From RGIG3002 sp964449325 (GTDB lineage: Bacteria; Bacillota; Clostridia; Lachnospirales; Lachnospiraceae), in contig CAYUYJ010000015.1 of assembly GCA_964449325.1 (NCBI GenBank), positions 1 to 64,000 of the forward strand: a stretch of DNA of 64,000 nt. The letters are read 5' to 3'. Shown here piece by piece: positions 33,563 to 42,755 of the stretch. A program made the position numbers and the translations under genes. Each line of letters opens with the position of its first letter. The stretch's first letter is position 1. Below the pieces are notes generated by a model. The model had not been told where the DNA came from. It did no database searches and saw only the letters and a program-made list of their open reading frames with translations.

Positions 33563-34696
33563 ATGGAGATGAAGAAGGAATGGGGAAGTTTACAGACTCC
33601 TTGTTATGTGGTGGAAGAAAAGCTTCTTATCAAAAATCTTGAGATATTAAGGAGAGTGGAAGAAGAGGCGGGGTGTCATGTTTTGTTGGCACAGAAGGCG
33701 TTTTCGATGTATCATTTTTATCCGTTGATTGGGCAGTATATTTCGGGGGCTACGGCAAGCGGGTTGTATGAAGCAAGGCTGGGAGCGGAGGAGATGGGAA
33801 AGGAAAATCATGTGTTTTCTCCGGCTTACAGGGAGGAGGATTTTGATGAGATTTTGTCTCTTTGTGACCATATTATTTTTAATTCTTTCGGACAGTGGGA
33901 GAAGTTCAAAGGGAAAGCACTGGCAGCAGGGCGGGAGTGTGGAATTCGTATAAATCCGGAGTGTTCTACGCAGGAGCATGGAATCTATGACCCTTGCAGC
34001 AAGGGTTCCAGACTGGGGGTTACGCTTGCGAATTTTAAGCCGAAGCTGTTGGATGGCTTGGCAGGATTACATTTTCATACGCTTTGTGAACAGGGAGTGG
34101 ATGCGCTGGAAATTACTTTGAAGGCAGTGGAGGAAAAATTCGGACAATGGCTGCCGAAAATGAAGTGGGTGAATTTTGGTGGTGGACATCATATTACAAA
34201 ACCGGACTATGATGTGGATAAGTTGATTCGGATTATTAAAGAGTTTAAAGAGAAGTATCAGGTGGAGGTTTATCTGGAGCCGGGAGAGGCGGTTGCTTTG
34301 GATACGGGATTTTTGATATCGGAGGTTCTGGAGCTGATTGAGAATGAGGGAAACATTGCCATATTGGATACTTCTGCTGCCTGTCATATGCCGGATGTGT
34401 TGGAAATGCCGTACAGGCCTTTTGTTATCGGAAGCGGAGAAGCGGGGGAAAAGCCGTATACATATACCTTTGGCGGTCCTACCTGTCTGGCGGGGGATAT
34501 CATCGGCACGTATTCCTTTGAGGAACCGTTAAAGGTGGGGGATAAGGTTGTGTTTTGTGATATGGCAATTTATTCTATGGTGAAGAATAATACTTTTAAC
34601 GGGATGCCGCTGCCGGCAATTGCGGCGGTAGACAGGAAGGGAAAAGTGGAAATGATAAGGCAGTTCGGATATGGGGATTTTAAGGGACGGCTGTAA
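33563..34696 (+). CDS. nspC: Carboxynorspermidine/carboxyspermidine decarboxylase
   Basis: A fold-type III PLP decarboxylase of 377 residues. It removes CO2 from carboxyspermidine to give spermidine. The PLP lysine is in LLAQKAFS, and NPECSTQEHGIYDPCSKGSRLG, GGGHHITKPDYD and CDMAIYSMVKNNTFNG are NspC-type segments. The frame is open from 33485, but AGGAG at 33551-33555 and the usual family length support the ATG at 33563. It is the last gene of the polyamine operon. Confidence 0.93.
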   Translation: MEMKKEWGSLQTPCYVVEEKLLIKNLEILRRVEEEAGCHVLLAQKAFSMYHFYPLIGQYISGATASGLYEARLGAEEMGKENHVFSPAYREEDFDEILSLCDHIIFNSFGQWEKFKGKALAAGRECGIRINPECSTQEHGIYDPCSKGSRLGVTLANFKPKLLDGLAGLHFHTLCEQGVDALEITLKAVEEKFGQWLPKMKWVNFGGGHHITKPDYDVDKLIRIIKEFKEKYQVEVYLEPGEAVALDTGFLISEVLELIENEGNIAILDTSAACHMPDVLEMPYRPFVIGSGEAGEKPYTYTFGGPTCLAGDIIGTYSFEEPLKVGDKVVFCDMAIYSMVKNNTFNGMPLPAIAAVDRKGKVEMIRQFGYGDFKGRL

Positions 34697-34776
34697 GAGC
34701 ATTAAAATATAAAAAGAAGAAGGTCATCCAGTAATTGATAGGGAAGGGAAAGTAAAGCTTTAGGAGGATAAAAACT

Positions 34777-37482
34777 ATGATAATTATGGATTTACAGGGA
34801 ACATGGGAGTTATGCCTTGATGCAGAGAAACAATATACAGAGCCGCCCAAGGGTGATGACTCTATTTGTCTGCCGGACAGCACTGCTCACGCGCAGAAGG
34901 GAACAGAGAATTCGGAACCCAATACGGGCTATATGACGGACCGGTATTATTTTGAAGGATATGCATGGTATTCCAGAAACATTTTCGTGGAGAAGAGCTG
35001 GATGAATAAGAAGCTTACCTTGTTTTTGGAACGTACCAGAATTTCTACGGTGTATGTGGATGGTGTGGAAATCAATACGGAAAGCAGTTTGTGCGGATAT
35101 CATGAGCATGATTTGACAGGAAGGCTGACCGCAGGAGAGCATAGACTTACAATCCGGGTGAATAATACGGATTATCCGACCCGTGGGGGACACATGACTT
35201 CTCCTGATACACAGACTAATTGGAATGGTATTTTGGGGCGTATGGAGTTACAAATTCGGGAACAATACTATCCGAGAAATCTTCAGGTGGCAGCAGAAAC
35301 ACCGGAGCAGGTAAAGGTAAGTGCAGACATATGCGGAGAAACTGACGGAAGCGCATGTGTGATAATTCGCAGGAAAAACGGCGAAGTATTATATCAGAAT
35401 AATTATTTGTTTGATAACAGTCACTTACAGGCTGTATTTGCACTGGAAGGAGAGGATTTGATCTGGGATGAATATCATCCTAATTTATTGCGGGCGGAGG
35501 TGACGGTAGGAAGTGAAAGTATTTCCGCTTTCTTTGGAATTCGTAAATTGTCCTCAGATGAGCGGCGCCTACTGGTAAATGAGAAGCAGGTGTTTTGGCG
35601 CGGTAAGCATGATGGGCTTGTATTTCCTCGTACCGGATATGCACCAATGACAGTGGAGGAATGGAAAAAGGTCTTCTCTACGGCGAAGGATTACGGGATT
35701 AATCATTATCGTTTTCATACCTGTTGTCCACCGGATGCAGCTTTTGCGGCTGCGGATGAGATGGGAATTTATATGGAGCCGGAGTTGCCCTTTTGGGGAA
35801 CGATAGCAGCACCCGGAGAAGAATATTTTAACGAAGAAGAGCAGAAATATCTGGTTGAGGAAGGTTATCGTATCCTGAAGGATTTTGGCAACCATCCCTC
35901 TTTTGTAATGCTTTCCATGGGAAATGAGCTTTGGGGCAGTATGCCGCGAATTAACAGTTTTCTGCATAATTACAAGAAGACGGACGGACGACATTTGTAT
36001 ACACAGGGGTCTAATAATTTCCAGTTCTGTCCTGCTGTACTGGAGGATGAAGATGTGTTTTGTGGGGTCAGGCTTTCGAGTGATCGATTGTTTCGGGGGT
36101 CGTATGCGATGTGTGATGCGCCGCAGGGACATATTCAGACAGCACCTCCTGATTCCTGCCATAATTATGATGATATTATTGCTCCGATGGAAGTAAACAA
36201 AAGCGAAGCGGGCGATGGTTATATTGAGATACAGTATGGTACGGGAACGAAGAAGGTAAAGGCAGTTAGTGGGGAGCAGGCATTCATTCCGAAGGTGCCG
36301 GTGCTTTCCCATGAGATAGGGCAGTATGATTTCTTCCCTGATTTTACGGAACTGGGGCGCTATACCGGTTCTCAGCAGCCGCTATATTTGAAGCTTTACC
36401 GGGAAGGTATGGAGAAGAGAGGTACTTTTGCACAGTGGAAGGATTTTTATGAAGCAACCGGAAAGTTCGCCATTGACTGTTATCGAAGGGAAATTGAAAC
36501 GGCACTGCGTACTAAGGAGTTAAGTGGTTTTCAACTGTTGGATTTGCAGGATTTCCCGGGACAGCGTGTGGCATTAGTAGGAGTTTTAAATGCATGGATG
36601 GAATCGAAGGGTCTGATTACACCTTCGGAATGGAGAAAGTTCTGTAATGATACGGTTATTCTGGCAGAACTGGAAAGCTTTGTTGTAAAAGAACACCAGA
36701 CGATTCATATGCCTGTGAAACTTTCGGTGTGTAATTGGGAGACATTTGGCGGAACCCGGCTGCAATATCGAATTATCTTTGGAGAGCAGGTGCTTGCAAA
36801 GGGACAGCTTCCCATAACAAAGGGAAATGAGCGTTTGCAAGAAATAGGAGTCGTGGAATTTACTATTCCTGCTCTTGATAAACCGGAAAAGGTGCAGATA
36901 GAGTTACAGATTGCGGATACGGAATATGCAAATGAGTATGTTCTCTGGGCGTATCCGGAACTGGAGCTTACGATATTGGAAACAGCCATTTGCTACAAAG
37001 ATAAGACGGTACGCATTGCCCGGACAAGGGATGAGGTGGATAGGTATCAGGCGGAAGAAACCGCATTTATTTATGTGCCGGAACCGACCGAAGAGGATGT
37101 GGAAGGAACCTATTGTACTGATTTTTGGAATTATCCTATGTTCCGGTCTATATCCGAAAGCATGGGTAGAAAGGTGCCGGTAGGAACCTTAGGGTTGTAT
37201 ATTTGTAAAGAAAATGCATTGTTACAAGGATTTCCGTGTGAGAATTATTCCACACCACAATGGTATCAGTTGGTGATGCACAGTCACTGTAAGGTGCTGG
37301 ATAAGGAAAAAGAGGTACGTCCCGTTGTACAACCGATTGATAATGTGGAACGTTGCCATAAGTTGGGGATGCTTTATTATCAAGGGGATGTATTGGTATG
37401 TACCTCACGTCTTTGGGAGATTGGTCAATATCCGGAGGTACAGGCATTTGCCAAGTCTATCATGGAGCAGTTAGACCATTGA
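34777..37482 (+). CDS. Glycoside hydrolase family 2 protein
   Basis: A protein of 901 residues with no signal peptide, so cytoplasmic. The N-terminal sugar-binding sandwich (about 1-165), the Ig-like domain (about 170-265) and the TIM barrel follow the GH2 order. The acid/base is E384 in SMGNELWG and the nucleophile is E513 in SHEIGQY. The C-terminal 250 residues are all-beta. It may act as a beta-galactosidase, glucuronidase or mannosidase; the specificity cannot be read. AGGAGG lies before the ATG. It starts 80 bases after nspC without a clear promoter or terminator between. Confidence 0.87.
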   Translation: MIIMDLQGTWELCLDAEKQYTEPPKGDDSICLPDSTAHAQKGTENSEPNTGYMTDRYYFEGYAWYSRNIFVEKSWMNKKLTLFLERTRISTVYVDGVEINTESSLCGYHEHDLTGRLTAGEHRLTIRVNNTDYPTRGGHMTSPDTQTNWNGILGRMELQIREQYYPRNLQVAAETPEQVKVSADICGETDGSACVIIRRKNGEVLYQNNYLFDNSHLQAVFALEGEDLIWDEYHPNLLRAEVTVGSESISAFFGIRKLSSDERRLLVNEKQVFWRGKHDGLVFPRTGYAPMTVEEWKKVFSTAKDYGINHYRFHTCCPPDAAFAAADEMGIYMEPELPFWGTIAAPGEEYFNEEEQKYLVEEGYRILKDFGNHPSFVMLSMGNELWGSMPRINSFLHNYKKTDGRHLYTQGSNNFQFCPAVLEDEDVFCGVRLSSDRLFRGSYAMCDAPQGHIQTAPPDSCHNYDDIIAPMEVNKSEAGDGYIEIQYGTGTKKVKAVSGEQAFIPKVPVLSHEIGQYDFFPDFTELGRYTGSQQPLYLKLYREGMEKRGTFAQWKDFYEATGKFAIDCYRREIETALRTKELSGFQLLDLQDFPGQRVALVGVLNAWMESKGLITPSEWRKFCNDTVILAELESFVVKEHQTIHMPVKLSVCNWETFGGTRLQYRIIFGEQVLAKGQLPITKGNERLQEIGVVEFTIPALDKPEKVQIELQIADTEYANEYVLWAYPELELTILETAICYKDKTVRIARTRDEVDRYQAEETAFIYVPEPTEEDVEGTYCTDFWNYPMFRSISESMGRKVPVGTLGLYICKENALLQGFPCENYSTPQWYQLVMHSHCKVLDKEKEVRPVVQPIDNVERCHKLGMLYYQGDVLVCTSRLWEIGQYPEVQAFAKSIMEQLDH

Positions 37483-37494
37483 GTAATTAGTGGG

Positions 37495-37521
37495 AAAGCT
37501 ACAACACCGGTTAGTAGCTTT
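37495..37521. terminator. Hairpin between convergent GH2 and AEC genes
   Basis: AAAGCTAC / GTAGCTTT, an 8-bp stem with an 11-base loop, lies between two converging genes. T/A-rich ends exist on both strands but there is no long T-run, so it is at best a modest bidirectional terminator. Confidence 0.5.
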
Positions 37522-37547
37522 GCGAGTGGCGTTGTGGCAAAATACAA

Positions 37548-38495
37548 TCAGATTAGGGCAAACATCTTTAACAGATACAGCCAGAAAGTAATACTGACAG
37601 AACTTAAAAAAGTAGTGGTAACCACAACACTGGAGGTCAGTATGCCTTCGTGTCTCATATTTTTAGCCATAATATAACAGCTTACCGTTGTAGGTGCTCC
37701 GAGCATAATCAGAATTGCAACCATTTTTTCATCCCGAAAGCCCATATAGGCAGCAAGCGGAAGAAACAGGGCGGGCTGTAAAAGCAGTTTGATGAAGGAG
37801 CATACAAAGGTAGGCTTTAGTTTGGCAAGTGCTTTTTTTCCCTCAAAGCCCGCTCCTAAGCCAAGAAGGGCAAGGGGTGTGGCAAGGACGGAAATGTTTC
37901 CGATGGTTTTGGAAACAATAACCGGAAAAGAAATCCGGCAGAGGGAAGCAATCATACCAAAGAGAATACCAAGGATAATCGGGTTGGTTATAATGCCCTT
38001 GATAGATTTCTTTACAGCGGCTTTATCCATACCGTGGCTTTCCGGTCCTGTAAAGGACAGAACCAGTACTGCGGCAACGTTATAGAGAGGAACTGTTCCC
38101 ACAATCATGAGAGGAGCCATGCCGGAAGTACCATAAATATTCTGTATAAAAGCAACTCCCAGAACTGCTGCACTTCCCCGGTAGGAGGCCTGTACGAATT
38201 CTCCGATTAATGACTTATCTTTATAAAAGATTCCTGAAATAAACCAGATGGTACAAATGCAGAATAAAGTTACCAAAAAACAGAATAGAACATATTTTGT
38301 GTCCCATACCGCGTAGAAATCTGCTTCGGCGATGTCTTTAAACAGTAGTACCGGCAGAGTGATTTTATAGTTGAAAGAGTTTAAAGTTTTTACGAAGCTG
38401 TCATCCACAATTTTCAGATTTTTAATGATATAGCCAATGACCATAACAAGAAAGATAGGGATAGTAGCGTTTAAGCTGAAAATTAAATTTTCCAT
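37548..38495 (-). CDS. AEC-family transporter
   Basis: An integral membrane protein of 315 residues with about ten hydrophobic helices. The N-terminal NATIPIFLVMVIGYIIKN and PLALLGLGAGFE are typical of the auxin efflux carrier superfamily. Bacterial members move organic acids such as malate or malonate, or unknown solutes. It is transcribed alone on the minus strand and shares an upstream region with the nuclease-fabT pair. Confidence 0.88.
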   Translation of the reverse strand: MENLIFSLNATIPIFLVMVIGYIIKNLKIVDDSFVKTLNSFNYKITLPVLLFKDIAEADFYAVWDTKYVLFCFLVTLFCICTIWFISGIFYKDKSLIGEFVQASYRGSAAVLGVAFIQNIYGTSGMAPLMIVGTVPLYNVAAVLVLSFTGPESHGMDKAAVKKSIKGIITNPIILGILFGMIASLCRISFPVIVSKTIGNISVLATPLALLGLGAGFEGKKALAKLKPTFVCSFIKLLLQPALFLPLAAYMGFRDEKMVAILIMLGAPTTVSCYIMAKNMRHEGILTSSVVVTTTFLSSVSITFWLYLLKMFALI

Positions 38496-38612
38496 AAAGG
38501 GAAGCCTTCTTTTTTATCAATATTTATATTATATGAAAATACATACTGAATCGAGTATAAAGCCGATTTAAATTTATGTCAAATTTTCATACTCATGTGA
38601 GAAGTTTCATGG

Positions 38613-38672
38613 TATACTGAAAAAGAAGTTTGAGATTCAAATAGTTTGAATAGAAACGGTATACGGTATACT
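38613..38672 (+). promoter_or_regulatory. Promoter region of the nuclease-fabT pair with a FabT-type operator
   Basis: TTTGAGATTCAAA (38629-38641) fits the TTTGA-N3-TCAAA palindrome found at acpP and fabD, and another TTTGA half (38645-38649) follows three bases later. TATACT boxes lie on both sides (38613-38618 and 38667-38672). The downstream one has a poor -35 (TTGAAT) in the extra half site. This points to autoregulation. Confidence 0.65.
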
Positions 38673-38689
38673 TTGTTTGGGGAAAGTAA

Positions 38690-39151
38690 ATGCAGATAAA
38701 TATAGTTTTTGTAATAGTGATTGTAATAGGAATTATAATAGCCGTTAGTTTGATTACTGCTTTTGTTACTTTGATTTTGCGAGGAATGAGAAGCAGAAAG
38801 CAGAGCGCGCTGGATGAAATGGAAGGACATGAATTTGAATATTTTTGTGCAGAAATTCTGGAAAAGCACGGTTTTTTGGAGGTTGAAGTCACAAAGGGAA
38901 GCGGAGATTACGGGATAGATATTCTTGCCGAAAAGGATGGAGTAACATATGCCATTCAGTGTAAATGCTATTCGGAACCGGTCGGAGTGAAAGCCGTTCA
39001 GGAAGCGTATTCAGGACGGGATTATTATGACCGGATGGTGGGAGCGGTACTTACGAATCAGTATTTTACTTCTCCGGCAGTTGAGGCGGCGAAAAAATTG
39101 AAAATTCTGCTTTGGGACAGAGGTTATCTGGAAAGTATGATGGAGGAATAG
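38690..39151 (+). CDS. Membrane-anchored Mrr-like restriction endonuclease domain protein
   Basis: At 153 residues, one N-terminal membrane helix (about 3-30) is followed by a basic stretch and a PD-(D/E)XK nuclease core of the Mrr_cat type. The catalytic set is D77 (GDYGIDIL) and Q90-x-K92 (IQCKCY). The domain is full length, but there is no DNA-recognition domain. Such membrane-bound Mrr proteins are widespread and poorly understood. It ends two bases before the GTG of fabT and shares its putative FabT-type promoter. Confidence 0.82.
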   Translation: MQINIVFVIVIVIGIIIAVSLITAFVTLILRGMRSRKQSALDEMEGHEFEYFCAEILEKHGFLEVEVTKGSGDYGIDILAEKDGVTYAIQCKCYSEPVGVKAVQEAYSGRDYYDRMVGAVLTNQYFTSPAVEAAKKLKILLWDRGYLESMMEE

Positions 39152-39153
39152 TT

Positions 39154-39597
39154 GTGGATATAAATACAGTATTAAATGAAATTTTAGTGAAACTTTTTCG
39201 GAATATCAGTACAATAGAAGAGAATGCTTTAAAAAAAGGTAAATTTAAAAATATAACAGTAAATGATATGCATGTTATGGAGGCAATCGGTATGGGGGAA
39301 CCGAAAAATATGACTGCGGTTGCCAAAAACCTTGCCGTCACTACCGGTACACTGACTATTTCCGTAAACAGTCTTGTAAAAAAGGGACTGGTAGAGCGTG
39401 TACGGAGCGAAGAGGACAGACGGGTTGTACTGGTTTCACTTTCCGAGAGCGGAAAGGCAGCCTATGAGCATCATCAGAAATTCCACAAGAAAATGGTGGA
39501 TGCGATAGTGGAAAGTCTGACAGAGGAGGAAAAGGATGTGCTGGCAAAGGCACTAAGTAATCTGTCCGATTATTTTCAGAAAAACTTAAGACAGTGA
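39154..39597 (+). CDS. fabT: MarR-family regulator resembling FabT
   Basis: A winged-helix regulator of 147 residues. FKNITVNDMHVMEAIG, the recognition helix region TTGTLTISVNSLVKKGLVERVRSE-like, and DRRVVLVSLSESG follow the FabT sequence closely, including the usual length near 145. In streptococci FabT represses fab genes when bound to long-chain acyl-ACP. The start is a GTG with GGAGG 7 bases upstream; the frame is open from 39112. Three TTTGA-N3-TCAAA sites in this window, including its own promoter, support the assignment. The fab genes lie about 20 kb away. Confidence 0.82.
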   Translation: MDINTVLNEILVKLFRNISTIEENALKKGKFKNITVNDMHVMEAIGMGEPKNMTAVAKNLAVTTGTLTISVNSLVKKGLVERVRSEEDRRVVLVSLSESGKAAYEHHQKFHKKMVDAIVESLTEEEKDVLAKALSNLSDYFQKNLRQ

Positions 39598-39600
39598 TGA

Positions 39601-39623
39601 CGGAAAAGGGTTTTACTTTTCCG
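39601..39623. terminator. Hairpin shared by convergent fabT and DUF885 genes
   Basis: CGGAAAAG / CTTTTCCG with a 7-base loop spans the stop codon of the minus-strand gene. T-rich sequence follows on the + side. It could end both transcripts. Confidence 0.55.
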
Positions 39624-41427
39624 CCACTTTATTTTCCAACGCCTGAAAATCTGATGGACCTGCATCCAGTAAAAACTTATGAAATTCATAATCTGAATAG
39701 TCATTGCCCCATTCTTCGGCAGCCTTTTCTTTTAAATCCAGTATCTCTAAATAACCCAGATAATACTTCAAATAATTCGTCGGTTCCTCCACAATATATT
39801 CATAAACTGCCCGGCAGGACTCTTCCTTTGTTATGCCCATAGAAGACAGAAATTTTTTTACTTTTGCGTAATCTGCACCGTCGTAATGAATGGCAACATC
39901 CAGCAAAGAATATAGTCCAAGTTGTACTTTACGGTCATTTTTTAAAAGCTGATAATAGGCAGCGGCTTCTTTTTCTCCGGCACCGAGAGCAAGCTCCGTG
40001 GCATAATCATAAGAAATCAATTCTACATAGAGTGCATATCCCTCTGCATACCCGGTATATCCAAGCAGGCTTCGAATGGGCATTTTTTTTGCCACAGGCT
40101 TACTGTTGTAGTAAACACACTGGAACAGATGTCCGGGATAGCCTTCATGCGCAAGTGTGGTGAAAAGTTCCAGCCTTCCATAATGATTGTTTGGGTTTAA
40201 ATAAATCACATTGTTCTTGCAATCATCCAAAGGCGGCGTCAGATAAAATGCAGGGCTGCTGTAAGCAGCCAGAGAGTCCGAAATGTTTTTGACCACAAAA
40301 GGAGCAGGTTCCGGAAGGGAAGGAAAATCCTTACTCATTCTTTTCTGCAGATAGGAAAGCATTGCTTCTGCATTTTCAAAAGGAAGAACGTCAGTAAAAT
40401 GATTGTCTGCCGCATGAGCAAGTAATTCGGGACTTTTTGTTGTGGCATTTACCAGAGCTTCCAGATTTTTATCAAAGTCTTCACAAAGTAAAGCTTTAAT
40501 TGCGTTTATATCACGATAAGAGCCAACCTCTCTTTTGATAAGATAAAGGTAATAGTTTTTTCCGTGTTCAAAACCGGCAAGGCCGGCAGTATTTTTTCCA
40601 CTGCCGGAAAGTAAAAATAGTCCGTCACCAAGGGCGGTATAGGCAGGAGCCATGACGGTTGTTAAAAGGCGGTTGTTTTCGGATTCGTAAGCCTTTATTT
40701 CTTTATCAGTGACAAGCCCCTTTTCTTTTAATTGTAAAAGTCGCTCGGAAAAAGTGGTCTGCAAAAAATGAGTTCCGTTCTTCAACAGAGTAGTATCCAT
40801 AAGGGCATCACACTGTGAAATGACTTTTTTGGCAGTGCTGTCGGACATAAACAGTCCGGCCTTGGATTTCTCTTGTTCATAAACAAGAAGCCCGTGAAAA
40901 TAGTCTTCGGATTGTTCTAAAAGCTTCAGGTAATCCTCTACATCCTTTTTGGAACGAAAGGTATAGTCGGCAAGCAGGACGGGAAACTGGGTCTGCATAC
41001 CGGAAGAGGGGGAAAGAGGCTCATCGTAATAGAAATAATTTTTGGCGGCTTCTTCGTTTTCAAAATAAGAGCGGAGTAATCCCAATGTATAAGCCTCTTC
41101 TTTATTTAAACGATTTTCCTTGACGGTTCGTAGGAAAGTAAGTGTTTCTTCCAATAAAACTTCCTGCTTATTTTTATTTTCCGATGTAAAGACGGGCAGC
41201 TTTGCCTCTACATTTTTTAGTCCGAAATCTTCCGGATTAGCAACTGTGTAATGGAGTGACAGGGTATTTTCCGAAAGTTCGGAGCAGAACAGATTTTGTG
41301 TGAAGCTGCGGAAGTTGCGGGAGGTTTTCGTAAAGCCGAGAAAAAGTGCGACACATAAAAGCGGAACAGGTAATAGGAAAAGAAGTTGTTTTCCGGTTGG
41401 TTTTTTTAGGGAGTGAAAAAAATTCAT
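39613..41427 (-). CDS. DUF885 family protein with N-terminal membrane helix
   Basis: A protein of 604 residues. One hydrophobic helix (about 15-33) suggests it is anchored facing outward. The DUF885 core carries the metal-protease-like motif HEGYPGH, embedded in TTLAHEGYPGHLFQ, and a later ESCRAVYEYIVEEPTNYLKYYLGYLEI segment typical of the family. Relatives look like zinc peptidases, but few have been tested. It stands alone on the minus strand, and no partner is suggested by context. Confidence 0.85.
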   Translation of the reverse strand: MNFFHSLKKPTGKQLLFLLPVPLLCVALFLGFTKTSRNFRSFTQNLFCSELSENTLSLHYTVANPEDFGLKNVEAKLPVFTSENKNKQEVLLEETLTFLRTVKENRLNKEEAYTLGLLRSYFENEEAAKNYFYYDEPLSPSSGMQTQFPVLLADYTFRSKKDVEDYLKLLEQSEDYFHGLLVYEQEKSKAGLFMSDSTAKKVISQCDALMDTTLLKNGTHFLQTTFSERLLQLKEKGLVTDKEIKAYESENNRLLTTVMAPAYTALGDGLFLLSGSGKNTAGLAGFEHGKNYYLYLIKREVGSYRDINAIKALLCEDFDKNLEALVNATTKSPELLAHAADNHFTDVLPFENAEAMLSYLQKRMSKDFPSLPEPAPFVVKNISDSLAAYSSPAFYLTPPLDDCKNNVIYLNPNNHYGRLELFTTLAHEGYPGHLFQCVYYNSKPVAKKMPIRSLLGYTGYAEGYALYVELISYDYATELALGAGEKEAAAYYQLLKNDRKVQLGLYSLLDVAIHYDGADYAKVKKFLSSMGITKEESCRAVYEYIVEEPTNYLKYYLGYLEILDLKEKAAEEWGNDYSDYEFHKFLLDAGPSDFQALENKVAEK

Positions 41428-41524
41428 GGCATTCCTCTATGTCAGGAGGGGAGTTCCCCGTTATCTTTTTACAGTTTATGAGTGAAAGCAAAGTTTATGC
41501 CTAAGGAAAAGTATGTTGTTCAAC

Positions 41525-41538
41525 TTGTACATATACAA
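41525..41538 (+). promoter_or_regulatory. AraR-like operator candidate
   Basis: TTGTA-CATA-TACAA is a dyad about 110 bases before the araR-type gene. It resembles the TTGTACGTACAA core of Bacillus AraR boxes with two more spacer bases. A TATAAT at 41588-41593 lacks a good -35. The remaining 41428-41647 shows nothing else clear. Confidence 0.5.
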
Positions 41539-41647
41539 CTACATAAAATTGGTATATATAAATAATGAATTTTTCAACAAATTGTATTATAATAACATCA
41601 TAGAGGAAAATACATCTATAATAAGTCATCGGAAGGAGAGACCATTA

Positions 41648-42742
41648 TTGAACGTAAAGGCTAAATATTTGCAAGTAGTCAATTGGTTAAAGGATCGGAT
41701 TGCGGCAAAAGAATTCAAACCGAATGAAAAAATTCCTTCCGAAAATGAGTTAAGTGAGCAGTTTGGCCTAAGCAGACAGACTATACGCCATGCTATCAGT
41801 GTTTTGGAGGAAGAAGGAATTCTCACCAGAATGCAGGGGAGCGGTACTTATGTCAGTGATAACTGTTACACCGATTTGGAGAAGCGTACTCGGATTGCCG
41901 TGGTGACTACCTACGTAGACAGCTACATTTTCCCGAAAACCATTCAGGGAATTGAACAGATATTAACAGAACAGGGCTATTCCATGGAGCTTGCTTTTAC
42001 CAACAATACGGTAGAACGGGAAAAAGAAATTCTGGAAAATATCATTGGAAAAGATGACGTAGCAGGTATGATTATTGAACCGACCAAGAGTGGTCTTCCC
42101 AATCCGAATGAGGATTTATACCAGAAACTTTTGGAAAAAAAACTTCCTATGATTTTTATTAACAGTTATTATCCTAATCTTGACATTCCCCATGTTTCCA
42201 TGAATGACAAAAACGCGGCGATGAAAGCAGTGGAGGCGCTGATTCTGGCAGGACATAAAAATATTGCGGCTATTCTGAAAATGGATGATGGGCAGGGACA
42301 CCGGCGTTACAGTGGTTATATGGAAGCAATGAAAGCAGCGGGACTTCCCACCAAGGATGAAAATGTTATCTGGATTGACACCGAGGATGTGTTTCACCCC
42401 GAATTATATCGGGAGAAACTGCTTCGGAGGTTGTCCGGCTGTAGCGGAATATTCTGTTATAACGATCAGGTGGCATTTAATCTAATCGCATTACTGCAAA
42501 AGGAAGGAATTTCAGTGCCGGAACAGATGTCGGTAGTCAGCGTGGACGATTCCGATCTTGCCAAATTAGGCGATGTCAAGCTTTCTTCGATTCCGCACCC
42601 TCTCGACAGATTGGGGGCAAAAGCTGCATTGAATCTGTTGCAGATGATGAAGGATTCTAAATTTGACGGAAACTATGAGTTTGAGGAAGAAGTGATTTTG
42701 CGGGAATCCGTGGCTGGATTTCGCGCTATTTTACCATTTTAA
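41648..42742 (+). CDS. araR: GntR-family arabinose regulator (AraR-like)
   Basis: A chimeric regulator of 364 residues: GntR winged helix (about 1-70, SENELSEQFGLSRQTIRHAIS) joined to a LacI-type sugar-binding domain (about 80-360). This layout, the length and the position in front of araA match AraR of Bacillus, which represses arabinose genes until L-arabinose binds. The start is TTG with AAGGAGAG 7 bases upstream; the open frame reaches back to 41513. araA follows 13 bases after the stop, so the regulator is in the operon it likely controls. Confidence 0.9.
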   Translation: MNVKAKYLQVVNWLKDRIAAKEFKPNEKIPSENELSEQFGLSRQTIRHAISVLEEEGILTRMQGSGTYVSDNCYTDLEKRTRIAVVTTYVDSYIFPKTIQGIEQILTEQGYSMELAFTNNTVEREKEILENIIGKDDVAGMIIEPTKSGLPNPNEDLYQKLLEKKLPMIFINSYYPNLDIPHVSMNDKNAAMKAVEALILAGHKNIAAILKMDDGQGHRRYSGYMEAMKAAGLPTKDENVIWIDTEDVFHPELYREKLLRRLSGCSGIFCYNDQVAFNLIALLQKEGISVPEQMSVVSVDDSDLAKLGDVKLSSIPHPLDRLGAKAALNLLQMMKDSKFDGNYEFEEEVILRESVAGFRAILPF

Positions 42743-42755
42743 GGAGGATTTAAAC

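Noticed and set aside
38690..39151. A restriction-modification system
   Set aside because: The Mrr-like nuclease has a membrane helix and no methyltransferase or specificity gene nearby, so a classical R-M system is not supported.
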